This document shows positions 25,702 through 34,507 of a stretch of DNA of 52,837 nucleotides, piece after piece. Both the position numbers and the translations under genes were made by a program. Source of the stretch: Elusimicrobiota bacterium. GTDB lineage: Bacteria > CG03 > SLGR01. The notes under the pieces are model-generated. The model saw nothing but the letters and a program-made list of their open reading frames with translations. It was not told where the DNA came from and did not search any database. Location: the NCBI GenBank assembly GCA_003553445.1, contig PWEK01000075.1:1-52837 (forward strand), written 5' to 3'. Positions within the stretch are counted from its first letter, which is position 1, and every line of letters starts with the position of its first letter.

Positions 25702-27233
25702 ATTTTATCACGTGTTTTATTTTCTATGCTCTTTTGAGGAAGCTCCATGGTAAATTCTGCGCCTTCTCCCGGGCTGGATTTTATACTGACTTTACCGTTA
25801 TGCATCTCAACAATGCTTTTTACTATGGCTAAACCCAGTCCTGAACCTTTATTTTTTGCATTTGCCTTATTCTTTTTCCTGTAGAACTTCTGAAATATCC
25901 TTCCGAACTCCTTCTCATCAATCCCGGGCCCATAATCCTTAATTTTAATATTCACGTTATCGCCGGGTATCGTTACTTTTATATCAACCCCTTTATCAAC
26001 AGGGGTGAATCTCAAGGCGTTGTCAATCAAATTCCCTACTGCCTGCTTCATGGCATTCATATCCCAGCGTACTTTTATATTTTCTTCAATCTCCATCCGT
26101 ATTTCAGTGCTGCTGTTTTTTCGGTAAAACCTTACCGTTTCTTCCATAAACTCCTTCAATTTAAACTCGTGTGTAACAATTTCGAACTCTCCCGAATCAA
26201 TCATTGATATATCTAAAAACCTGTCGACAAGAGAGGCAAGCCTGCTTCCCTCGGATACAATAACATTTAAATATTTTTTCTTCTTTTCCTCCGGCTCATC
26301 CCTTATTAAAAGTGTTTTTGCATATCCGACTATAGAAGTCAGAGGCGTCTTCAACTCGTGGGATACCAAAGAAACAAAGTCGGATTTCATCTTATCCATT
26401 TCTTTTAGTTTTTCGTTCTTTTTTTTCAGTTCTTCTTTTTGAGATTGAAGCATCTTGTTTGTTTTGTTTAAATTACGGGTGGCTTCTCTTACTTTCTTCT
26501 CCATACTTCCCGTAAGTCCTTCCAGCTGCTCAGCCATATTGTTCATGCTCATGGCAAGATTTCCGATAATGTCCTGCGATTTAACCGGAAGCCTCACTGA
26601 AAAATCACCCCGCGCAATTCTTTTTGAGGCTGCTGTAACGTTTCTCAGGGGCCTCAGAAGGAACCCTGATAGAGCCCACCCTACAAAGAACAAAATAATT
26701 ACCGTTATGAAATTAAAAATAAGTGCTCTCATTCGGGAGATTCTGATTGAATCCTTTGTAGGCCTCATGTCGTATCCAATTTGTATTTCTCCCGCAGTAA
26801 CCTCATCTATCTCAACCGGATAGCTTTTAATAAAAATGTCTTTTTCTTTTTCCCAAAAATCCTCGGTGTCCCTGGTTGGGTTAATTTCCCCCTCTATTTT
26901 CCTATAAGTAGAAAACCTTACAACACCATCAGGGCTCAGCACAGAAATGAATTCGATTTCGGTCTGATTATCCACAATATCAAGTATCTCGCGAATATCC
27001 TCGACAGATTCGCCTCTTATATATTCATCAATCTCTCTGGCTGCCAACTTTCCAATTGAATCCAGCCTTTTCAAGTCTCTTTCAAACATCAGTTCTTTAA
27101 AAACCTCAGTTCTGTTTAAGCTAAATGCAAACAGCATTAAAAATGCGGTAAAAACAATTGCAATCATCAGTTTCAACCGGTAATCTGAAACAATTTGTCT
27201 CAAATTCATAAAATCAATTATCCTGATCTGCAA
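25698..27233 (-). CDS. Membrane sensor histidine kinase with HAMP domain
   Basis: 511 residues. Membrane segments at about 21-40 and 168-190 enclose a periplasmic sensor of about 125 residues; a HAMP domain (about 190-243) and coiled coil (250-280) lead to HisKA with His292 in LVSHELKTPLTSIVGYA. The ATPase domain shows NLIDNALRF, DYGPGI, FYRKK and GSGLGLAIV. All boxes are intact. It should phosphorylate the receiver encoded immediately downstream. Its start overlaps the lipoprotein gene by 20 bases, so the lipoprotein, kinase and receiver are one translational unit; the lipoprotein could be a periplasmic input partner. Confidence 0.93.
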   Translation of the reverse strand: MQIRIIDFMNLRQIVSDYRLKLMIAIVFTAFLMLFAFSLNRTEVFKELMFERDLKRLDSIGKLAAREIDEYIRGESVEDIREILDIVDNQTEIEFISVLSPDGVVRFSTYRKIEGEINPTRDTEDFWEKEKDIFIKSYPVEIDEVTAGEIQIGYDMRPTKDSIRISRMRALIFNFITVIILFFVGWALSGFLLRPLRNVTAASKRIARGDFSVRLPVKSQDIIGNLAMSMNNMAEQLEGLTGSMEKKVREATRNLNKTNKMLQSQKEELKKKNEKLKEMDKMKSDFVSLVSHELKTPLTSIVGYAKTLLIRDEPEEKKKKYLNVIVSEGSRLASLVDRFLDISMIDSGEFEIVTHEFKLKEFMEETVRFYRKNSSTEIRMEIEENIKVRWDMNAMKQAVGNLIDNALRFTPVDKGVDIKVTIPGDNVNIKIKDYGPGIDEKEFGRIFQKFYRKKNKANAKNKGSGLGLAIVKSIVEMHNGKVSIKSSPGEGAEFTMELPQKSIENKTRDKI

Positions 27234-27744
27234 TATCAGCGTATCGCTGCCTCAAATCCTCATTCTGCTGTAAATTTTCTGATATTTTTTTGAAACCTTT
27301 TTCCCCCAAACCCGACTCTATTTTTATTTTCTCTCGCATATTTTCCATTCGGCCATGCATTTTTTCTATCTTTCTTTTTACTTTTTCAAACTTTTTTTTC
27401 TCTTCTTTGGGAATTTTATTTTTATTTTCATTCTCCAGAGCTTTTTGTATTTCCTGAAATCTCCCTTCTTCAAACCCTGCATCCTTCTTAATCTCTTCTG
27501 TCTTCTTTTGTGATTCTTCTTTCAATTCCTCGATTTTATTCATTACAAAAGCATATTTTTCAAGTTCGCTTTCCTTTATCTCTTCTTCTTTTTTTACTTC
27601 TTCTGTCTGTCTTTCTTCAGGTATTAGCATTGCGGAGGGTTCTTCATCGGGTTCTTTTTTATCTTCATCAACCGCGCAGGACTGTAGTAAAACAGCCGCA
27701 AAGAGGAGGGTTAATTTAATTATGGTAAATACGCCTTTATTCAT
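27214..27744 (-). CDS. Lipoprotein with two DUF4168-like helical units
   Basis: 176 residues. Signal peptide with lipobox LLQSC, lipidated on Cys23, then an acidic linker. Residues about 61-104 (LEKYAFVMNKIEEL...GFEEGRFQEIQKAL) and 117-160 (KKFEKVKRKIEKM...GLGEKGFKKISENL) are recognisable tandem copies of one helical unit with the look of DUF4168: a long helix, a G-[FL]-x-E-x2-F turn and a second helix. Strongly charged (Glu/Lys). The lack of Asp right after the Cys would allow outer-membrane sorting under the E. coli rule. The gene overlaps the histidine kinase gene by 20 bases. DUF4168 function is unknown. Confidence 0.65.
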   Translation of the reverse strand: MNKGVFTIIKLTLLFAAVLLQSCAVDEDKKEPDEEPSAMLIPEERQTEEVKKEEEIKESELEKYAFVMNKIEELKEESQKKTEEIKKDAGFEEGRFQEIQKALENENKNKIPKEEKKKFEKVKRKIEKMHGRMENMREKIKIESGLGEKGFKKISENLQQNEDLRQRYADIADQDN

Positions 27745-27819
27745 AATTTTATATTGTCTGTTTTTAAAAGCTTTCCGGAAATAATTAGATTGCCGCTCTA
27801 AGAGTATCTATATGCAATT

Positions 27820-28713
27820 TCAAGAGTGGTTGCATTTATTTTTATCTTCATACATATTTTTATCGGCTTTTTCAAAAAGTTTATCAGGACTCTCTGATTC
27901 AGAATCCCATGTTGCAGTGCCGACGCTTAAAGAAACAGGCACCGCTTTTCCGGAATTATTATAAATGAACTTTTCTGATTCAACCACCTCTTTTATCTTA
28001 TCGGAAACGACCCTTACCTGCGTTGAACCCAGGTCGGGGAAAATTATAACAAATTCATCTCCTCCGTAGCGAACAACAACATCCGATTCTCTAAGGTTTT
28101 TTTTAAGCAAATCAGCCAGCTTTTTTAATACATAATCACCCGTTTTATGTCCGTGTTCATCATTTATTTTTTTAAATCCGTTTACATCAGCCACAGCAAT
28201 TGAAAAAACCCTTTTATTTCTTTTGGCCATTTTAAAAAACCACTGTATCTGTTTTTTGTAAAAATTAATGTTATACAATCCTGTCAAACTGTCTGTCATT
28301 GATATTTCTTCATAAACATCCCTTCGGCTTAATACAGATTTTACGCGGGCAATAAATTCTTCAGGTTCAACCGGCTTTGTTATATAATCATCCACACCGA
28401 GCTTATGGCCTTTTATACGGTCCGATGTATTTTTCATTACAGTGAGAAAAATCACAGGCACTTTTTTCAACCTGCTGTCTTCTCTGATTCTTTTACATAC
28501 CTCATAGCCGTCTATTCCGGGCATTTTTACATCAAGAATCACAAGGTCCGGTGTTTCACTTTTTACCTTTTCAATTGCCTCCCGTCCATCTTCAGCTGTT
28601 GAGACATTATAATTTTCGTCATGAAGTATATCTCTGAGCAGCTCTCTTATGCTGCGGTCATCTTCAGCAATTAAAATATTTTTTTCTGGATTGAAAATTT
28701 TCTTCTCCCCCAT
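27820..28713 (-). CDS. Response regulator with GGDEF output (diguanylate cyclase)
   Basis: 297 residues. Receiver domain (12-130; phospho-acceptor Asp in LVILDVKMPGIDG, FLTV, TKPVEPEEF) joined to a GGDEF domain (140-295) with intact RYGGDEF and the product-inhibition site RESD five residues before it. Expected to make cyclic di-GMP when phosphorylated. It starts 25 bases after purC, with no ribosome site I can point to, and precedes the lipoprotein-kinase-receiver set by 75 bases. The same kinase could feed both receivers. Confidence 0.93.
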   Translation of the reverse strand: MGEKKIFNPEKNILIAEDDRSIRELLRDILHDENYNVSTAEDGREAIEKVKSETPDLVILDVKMPGIDGYEVCKRIREDSRLKKVPVIFLTVMKNTSDRIKGHKLGVDDYITKPVEPEEFIARVKSVLSRRDVYEEISMTDSLTGLYNINFYKKQIQWFFKMAKRNKRVFSIAVADVNGFKKINDEHGHKTGDYVLKKLADLLKKNLRESDVVVRYGGDEFVIIFPDLGSTQVRVVSDKIKEVVESEKFIYNNSGKAVPVSLSVGTATWDSESESPDKLFEKADKNMYEDKNKCNHS

Positions 28714-28738
28714 ATTGCAGTCACAGAAGAAGTGCTAT

Positions 28739-29425
28739 TCAACTTTTCAATACCCTTTTATATACTTCTTCATGTGACAAAACACCGCTGCTGTCCGATA
28801 CCCTCATGGAATCGGCGGAAATTTCATCTATAACGGCAAAGCCGCCTATATCACCAAACTCCAGCTTTATATCAAGAAGCTCCAAACCCCTGCTCTTTAA
28901 ATCTTCCCTGATAAAACTGACTGCTTTTTTTGTCATTTCTATGAGCTCACAGGATTCAGACCTTTCAAGAACTCCAAGAGCTGCTAAGCTGTCAGCGTTA
29001 ATAAGAGGGTCTCCCCCCCGGTCATCTTTCAGGGTAATTTCAACGACCGGCTTTTTTAAAGGCTGAAACTCCTTTTCTACTAAAGTCTTATAACGCCTGT
29101 AAAAACTACCGCAGGCAACCGACCTCCAGATAAACTCAAGTCCGCTGCTCCCCGGTAGACCGGCTTTCTTCACTTCAATTGCATTCTTTGATTCATCGGC
29201 AGAGATAAAGTGAGTGCGGATTCCTTTTTCTTTCAGAATATTAAAATAATGACATGTCAGTTCAAAGGACATCCTTCCCTTACCCTTAATCTTTCCCTTG
29301 ACCTCATTGGCGCCGGGGTTTATTCCCTCTTCATCTCCTGTAACATCATCCTTAAAGAAAAGAACAAGATTTCCTTTTTCATTTTCATAAACATCTTTAG
29401 TTTTTCCCGCAGCTACTTTTCTCAT
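28739..29425 (-). CDS. purC: Phosphoribosylaminoimidazole-succinocarboxamide synthase
   Basis: 228 residues, cytosolic. Makes SAICAR from CAIR and aspartate with ATP in purine biosynthesis. Family landmarks: AAGKTKDVYE (nucleotide loop), KGRMSFELT, GLPGSSGLEFIWRSVACGSFYRRY, LKDDRGGDPLI and LLDIKLEFG. Slightly shorter than the common 235-240 residues. No other pur gene is in the window. It lies 124 bases after hydA and has its own candidate promoter there, so it need not be part of the hydrogenase operon; it heads the signalling genes downstream. Confidence 0.95.
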   Translation of the reverse strand: MRKVAAGKTKDVYENEKGNLVLFFKDDVTGDEEGINPGANEVKGKIKGKGRMSFELTCHYFNILKEKGIRTHFISADESKNAIEVKKAGLPGSSGLEFIWRSVACGSFYRRYKTLVEKEFQPLKKPVVEITLKDDRGGDPLINADSLAALGVLERSESCELIEMTKKAVSFIREDLKSRGLELLDIKLEFGDIGGFAVIDEISADSMRVSDSSGVLSHEEVYKRVLKS

Positions 29426-29485
29426 TTTTCTCTCTCTCTTTATGAACCGTATAACATCCCTTCTGCACTTTAAGTCTGTTTTTAT

Positions 29486-29513
29486 TTTATAACAAAATAA
29501 TATAAAAAGTCTA
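29486..29513 (-). promoter_or_regulatory. Candidate promoter of purC and downstream signalling genes
   Basis: Minus strand TAGACT (29508-29513), 16 bases, TATAAA (29486-29491). It would give a leader of about 55 bases ending in GAGAGAG before the ATG. Moderate match in an AT-rich gap. Confidence 0.4.
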
Positions 29514-29549
29514 ACCGCGGCAGGCTAATCCTCTCCGGCCGGAAATAAT

Positions 29550-31340
29550 CTACTCCCCGGTCCGCGGAATGTATGGGGTCTTCCTGTACTCCGTATGCAA
29601 AAGCCTGTGTGACAAATCTCCCAGCGGTTTCTCCAAAAATTTTTCATAAAGCTCAATTACCGCCGGATTTTCATGAGACTGTCTAAGCTCCATAGACTCG
29701 TCTTCCCTGTAAAGGGCCTCCATTCTTCTTTTTCTTCTTTCATAGTTAGTAGGTACAGGCTGTCCGCCTCCCCCGATACAACCCCCGGGACATGTCATTA
29801 TCTCAATGAAATGATAATTACATTTTCCATCCTTAACCTTTTCCAGTATTTTTCTTGCATTGCCAAGCCCGTGAGCAACTGCAACATTAACATTGAGCCC
29901 GTTTATTTCCACCGATGCTTCCTTGATTTCCTTCATTCCCCTGGCAGGTTCAAAATCCAGCCTGGGCATTTTGCTTCCCGTCAGCTTGAAATATGCGGTT
30001 CTCAAAGCCGCCTCCATAACCCCTCCGGTCGCGCCGAAAATTGTGGCCGCCCCTGTGGAAGTCCCCAGGGGGATGTCAAACCTCTCGCCCGCCAGCTTAG
30101 CGTAATCTATGCCCGCTTCCCTGATCATATCTCCCAGCTCCCGTGTTGTTAAAACATGATCAACATCGGGGAAACCTTTCCCTTCATCCGTTCCTGTTTT
30201 CTCCTTCCAGTATCTGTATGCCGAATTCATCTCTTTTCTTTTTGCTTCGAACTTTTTTGCCGTACAGGGCATAACAGAGACCACCGTTATTTTCTCCGGG
30301 CTTATGTCAAGTTTTTCGGCATAATATGTTTTCGCAGCCGCCCCAAACATCTGCTGGGGAGATTTACAGGAAGAGATATGCGACAGAATACCCGGGAAAA
30401 AATTTTCCGCGAATCTTATCCACCCGGGTGAACACGATGTAATCATGGGAAGAACGCCCCCGGTTTTAATCCTGTCAATTAACTCATGCCCTTCTTCCAC
30501 AATTGTAAGGTCCGCGGTAAACTGGGTATCAAAAACCCTGTCGTAATTCATCTTTCTCAATGCAGCCACAAGCTTGCCCGTTGTGGATGTGCCGGACTCA
30601 ATTCCAAACTCTTCACCGATAGCTGCCCTGATAGCCGGGGCTGTCTGAACTACAACGAACTTATCCGGGTCGTCAAGAGCCCCCCATACTTTGTCAACCT
30701 CACTTTTGGCCATTAGCGCTCCGGTAGGGCATACAAGCAAACACTGGCCGCAGTTAACACATTCTGAATTCCCCAAACCCCTGTCAAAAAATGTAGAAAC
30801 ATGAGCATCCATCCCCCTGCCGGCAATATCTATTGCCTTTACCGACTGCATCTGACTGCATACTTCCACACACCTTGCGCAGAGAATACACTTATCATGA
30901 TCCCTGATGAGCGAATGGGATGTCTCGTCCAGCTTCACTTTCTTTTTCCTTATATTGGGATACGTAGCCTCTCTTACATCAAGCTCGTCCGCCATCTTCT
31001 GAAGCTCGCATTTCATATTTTTATCGCACTGCAGACAGTTCCGCGGGTGGTTCGAAAGAAGAAGCTTAAGGTTTGTCTTTCTTGCCCGTCGAACCCTCTT
31101 TGTATTTGTGAAAATCTGCATCCCTTCACTAATTTTTGTTACACATGCCCTCAACAATGACTTTGCACCTTCCACTTCCACCACACAGAGGCCACATGAA
31201 GCTCTTTCGCTGACGCCCTCAAGATAACAAAGATTTGGAACCTTAATCCCCGTCTCCAGACAAGCCTCAAGGACTGTGGTTCCTTCATACATCAAATAAT
31301 CCGATCCATTTATTCTTATCCGCAACTGTTTATGATTCAT
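29550..31340 (-). CDS. hydA: [FeFe] hydrogenase catalytic subunit (HydA/HndD type)
   Basis: 596 residues. N-terminal [2Fe-2S] domain (PNLCYLEGVSERASCGLC), the His-ligated [4Fe-4S] motif (HPRNCLQCDKNMKC), two ferredoxin [4Fe-4S] motifs (CILCARCVEVC and CVNCGQCLLVCP), then the H-cluster domain with L1 TSCSPGW, L2 MPCTAKKFE and L3 EIMTCPGGCIGGGGQP. The four H-cluster Cys are present. L1 has Ser304 where the standard TSCCPxW has the proton-relay Cys. Reduces protons or oxidises H2 in the cytosol. It lacks the extra C-terminal [2Fe-2S] of Thermotoga HydA. CGGAG precedes the ATG, 16 bases after hydB; it is the last gene of the operon. Confidence 0.96.
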   Translation of the reverse strand: MNHKQLRIRINGSDYLMYEGTTVLEACLETGIKVPNLCYLEGVSERASCGLCVVEVEGAKSLLRACVTKISEGMQIFTNTKRVRRARKTNLKLLLSNHPRNCLQCDKNMKCELQKMADELDVREATYPNIRKKKVKLDETSHSLIRDHDKCILCARCVEVCSQMQSVKAIDIAGRGMDAHVSTFFDRGLGNSECVNCGQCLLVCPTGALMAKSEVDKVWGALDDPDKFVVVQTAPAIRAAIGEEFGIESGTSTTGKLVAALRKMNYDRVFDTQFTADLTIVEEGHELIDRIKTGGVLPMITSCSPGWIRFAENFFPGILSHISSCKSPQQMFGAAAKTYYAEKLDISPEKITVVSVMPCTAKKFEAKRKEMNSAYRYWKEKTGTDEGKGFPDVDHVLTTRELGDMIREAGIDYAKLAGERFDIPLGTSTGAATIFGATGGVMEAALRTAYFKLTGSKMPRLDFEPARGMKEIKEASVEINGLNVNVAVAHGLGNARKILEKVKDGKCNYHFIEIMTCPGGCIGGGGQPVPTNYERRKRRMEALYREDESMELRQSHENPAVIELYEKFLEKPLGDLSHRLLHTEYRKTPYIPRTGE

Positions 31341-31356
31341 TTTTTTCTCCGTTTTC

Positions 31357-34300
31357 CTAATCTACCTTTACATCGCACCTTAAACACCTTCCCGCCTCAG
31401 TGCGAACCTGGTTTTTTGTAAACCCTTTTACAACCTCTTTAAAATTCTTCTTTCTCTCGGATATATTTATTCTACCCGGTCTCCTGGGGCCGCTCCCGTC
31501 GGGCTTATCCGGAGGAGCCATTTTATAACTGTAGTTTTTTATTATCTTTCCAAACCGGCTCTCCCCCATTAATTTGGCATCTGCGCCCCGGGCCGCTTTC
31601 TTTCCCAGGGCCATAGCCTGGGCAGCGGTGGCGGGGCCGCTGAAAACATCCCCGGCAGTATATATCCCCTCCGAAACCTCCATATTGCACGGATCCGCTT
31701 TAAGGGTATTGCCGGGAGAAACCTCAAATCCACAGCCTGAAAGAAATTCCTCATCCACACTCTCTCCTATGGCAATTAAAGCATTATCGCATTTGATTTC
31801 TTCAAACTTTCCGGTCCTCACCGGGCTTCTGCGCCCTGTAATATCGCATTCACCCGGCCTGGAAATTTCCACTCTGAGAGAATTAAGCGCGCCGCTTTCT
31901 CCCTTGAATTCCACAGGAGACCTCCAGAACCTGATATCAATCCCTTCCTGAATAGCATCTTCAATCTCATGAACATTTGCCGGCATGTCTTCTCTGCCTC
32001 TTCTATAAACCACAGTTACATCACAGCCGTATCTTAAGGCTGTTCTCGCGGCATCAATTGCGACATTTCCGCCGCCAATAACCACAACCTTTTTCTTTAA
32101 TTCCGGCTCTTTTCCGGAAGCAACCCTGCGCAATAGAGAGATGCCGTGATGAACCCCATTAAGCTCATTTCCCTTAACTTTTAACTCTCTGCTCTTATAG
32201 GCTCCGGTTGCCATAATTACGGCATCGTTTTTTCCGCGCAGCTTCTTTATATCCGCAGGAGACATATCCCTGCCAAGCCTGAATTTAACTCCTGTTTTTT
32301 CTATAAACCTGATCTCTCTTTCCAGAACATTGCGGGGAAGCCGGTATGCGGGTATTCCCCATCTTAAAATACCGCCTGCGCTCTCTTCTCTGTCGTAAAC
32401 CGTAACATTATGTCCAAGCATTTCCAGATAAAAGGCTGCTGTAAGGCCGGCAGGTCCCCCTCCGACCACCGCAATTTTTTTACCTGATGAAGGAAGCCTT
32501 CTCTTTCTAAATATTTCCGAGAACTCCTCCAGCTTGCCTTCTTTGGAAAACTTATCAGCAATATACCTGTGAACTTCCCCCTGATTAACCGGAGCGTCTA
32601 TATCCTCCCTGCGGCATCTCATTTTACAGTGAAAATGACAGATCCTCCCTATAGAAGCCGGGAGGGGATTGTCCTGAAGTATAAGCTCAAACGCTTCCCT
32701 TTCTTTTTCCTCAAGGAAAAGCTCCAAATACCCCGGTATGTTCATATGAAGGGGGCAACTGTTCTCGCAAGGGGAAATGAAAAGCTCACCGCATACTCCG
32801 CCATCGCAGTAGTTCTCTTTTATGTGCTGACGGTATTCCTCCATAAAGTACTTCATCGTTGTTACCACCGGATTCGGTCCGGTCTGCCCAAGACCGCAAA
32901 GCGCGCTGTCCTTTATAACCTCACTCAGATTATCAAGTTCTTTCAGGATAGAAAAATCCCCCTGACCGTTTTTTATTCTCCTGAGCATATCAAGTGAATG
33001 ATTTATTCCTTCCCTGCAGGGCACGCATTTTCCGCACGACTCGGAAGTGGTAAACTCCGTAAAATAGTGGGCCACATCAACCATACAGTTATCTTCATCC
33101 ATAACGACGACCCCTCCGGAACCCATAATCGCCCCGAGCTTTTTAAGCGCCTCATAATCAATGGTGCTTTCAAACTTTTCCGCAGGTATGCATCCTCCAG
33201 ACGGCCCCCCGGTCTGCACCGCTTTTACTTTTTTATTTCCGCCCGCTCCACCACCTATATCATAGATAAGCTTTTTCAGCGGCGTACCCAGGGGAAGTTC
33301 CACAAGCCCCGTATTTTTCACCTTTCCCACCAGAGAGAATACCTTGGTGCCGGTGCTTTCAGGGGTCCCGGTGCTTGAAAATTTCTTTCCCCCCACAGCG
33401 ATAATCATCGGGATGTTTGAAAGGGTTTCAACATTATTTATGCACGTCGGCTTTCCGTATAGCCCTTTTTCTGAAGGATAGGGGGGCCTGGGCATGGGCC
33501 ACCCCGGCTTACCGTGAACAGATGATATAAGGGCGGTCTCCTCTCCGCATACAAAGGCGCCTGCTCCCTCAACAATTTTTATATTAAAGCTGAAATCCCT
33601 TCCCATTATATTCTCGCCCAGTATTCCGATTTCTTCCGCCTGTTTTATCGCTCTTTTAAGCCTCTCAACCGCAACCGGGTACTCTGCTCTGCAGTATATA
33701 ACACCTTCTTTCGCTCCTGTAACAAAACCCGCAATAATCATTCCCTCAATAACCATATGCGGGTCCCCCTCAAGTTCGTTACGGTTCATGTAGGCCCCCG
33801 GGTCTCCCTCATCGGCATTGCAGAATATATACTTTGGGTTTTCTTTGTTTTTCTTCAGCATATTCCATTTAATCCAGACCGGAAACCCCGCTCCGCCCCT
33901 TCCCCGCAAACCGGACTCTTTTATTTCTGCGAGAACATCCTCTCCGGTCATTTCACTAAGTACGCTATAGAGAGAACCGTAACCGCCCACACCTATATAT
34001 TCACTGATTTCTTCCGGGTCAATTAGACCGCAATCCCTTAAAACATCCTTCTGCTGGCCTTTGTAGAACCCCACCTCGTTCCACAGCGGGATATCTTCCA
34101 GTCCGGAACCGTATTCTATCTGAGAGGTATGATGATTCCATTTTTCAATTTTACAGAATGTTTTGCTGTTTTTCGGTTCTCCTTTTTTAATATTTGAAAC
34201 CGCCTCTTTTATGTCTTTTTTCTCAACGTTTTTCATAATAGTCAACGGCTTGCCGGGTATATAAATATTTACAAAAGGCTCCTCCGCGCAGAAGCCGAAA

Positions 34301-34494
34301 CAGCCCGTCTTCCTCAAAACGGCATCCACCCCCTGTTTTTCAAGCTCTTTTCTGAATTCTTCGTATATCCTGTCAGCTCCGTTTCCCATTCCGCATGTGC
34401 TCATTCCTACAGCAATGCCCGGCTTATCCGGTTTAACGGCCGACAGCCCCTTATCCCTAACTTTTACAAGATCTTCATATTTCTCTATTTTCAT
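31357..34494 (-). CDS. hydB: NuoF/HydB-type flavoprotein fused to a GltD/NfnB-like oxidoreductase
   Basis: 1045 residues. Order: thioredoxin-like [2Fe-2S] (about 25-105; STCGMGNG, TGCFGFCAEEP); NuoF-type FMN/NAD(H) domain (140-400; GLRGRGGAGFPVWIKW, CNADEGDPGAYMNR); SLBB (about 395-470); a [4Fe-4S] site (ESCGKCVPCREG...CGLG, near 500-550). Where HydB normally ends in a two-cluster ferredoxin, the chain passes into a GltD-type domain: Fer4_20 cysteines (SPCENSCPLHMNIPGY, GRICHFHCKMRC), FAD loop GGGPAGL, second dinucleotide loop GGGNVAIDAARTA with YRRGREDMPA, and the family ending RCLRCD. So one chain has an NAD(H) site and a probable NADP(H) site. GAAGGG stands before the ATG. The frame is intact across the junction. 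Confidence 0.92.
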   Translation of the reverse strand: MKIEKYEDLVKVRDKGLSAVKPDKPGIAVGMSTCGMGNGADRIYEEFRKELEKQGVDAVLRKTGCFGFCAEEPFVNIYIPGKPLTIMKNVEKKDIKEAVSNIKKGEPKNSKTFCKIEKWNHHTSQIEYGSGLEDIPLWNEVGFYKGQQKDVLRDCGLIDPEEISEYIGVGGYGSLYSVLSEMTGEDVLAEIKESGLRGRGGAGFPVWIKWNMLKKNKENPKYIFCNADEGDPGAYMNRNELEGDPHMVIEGMIIAGFVTGAKEGVIYCRAEYPVAVERLKRAIKQAEEIGILGENIMGRDFSFNIKIVEGAGAFVCGEETALISSVHGKPGWPMPRPPYPSEKGLYGKPTCINNVETLSNIPMIIAVGGKKFSSTGTPESTGTKVFSLVGKVKNTGLVELPLGTPLKKLIYDIGGGAGGNKKVKAVQTGGPSGGCIPAEKFESTIDYEALKKLGAIMGSGGVVVMDEDNCMVDVAHYFTEFTTSESCGKCVPCREGINHSLDMLRRIKNGQGDFSILKELDNLSEVIKDSALCGLGQTGPNPVVTTMKYFMEEYRQHIKENYCDGGVCGELFISPCENSCPLHMNIPGYLELFLEEKEREAFELILQDNPLPASIGRICHFHCKMRCRREDIDAPVNQGEVHRYIADKFSKEGKLEEFSEIFRKRRLPSSGKKIAVVGGGPAGLTAAFYLEMLGHNVTVYDREESAGGILRWGIPAYRLPRNVLEREIRFIEKTGVKFRLGRDMSPADIKKLRGKNDAVIMATGAYKSRELKVKGNELNGVHHGISLLRRVASGKEPELKKKVVVIGGGNVAIDAARTALRYGCDVTVVYRRGREDMPANVHEIEDAIQEGIDIRFWRSPVEFKGESGALNSLRVEISRPGECDITGRRSPVRTGKFEEIKCDNALIAIGESVDEEFLSGCGFEVSPGNTLKADPCNMEVSEGIYTAGDVFSGPATAAQAMALGKKAARGADAKLMGESRFGKIIKNYSYKMAPPDKPDGSGPRRPGRINISERKKNFKEVVKGFTKNQVRTEAGRCLRCDVKVD

Positions 34495-34507
34495 GGTTTT
34501 CCCTTCT

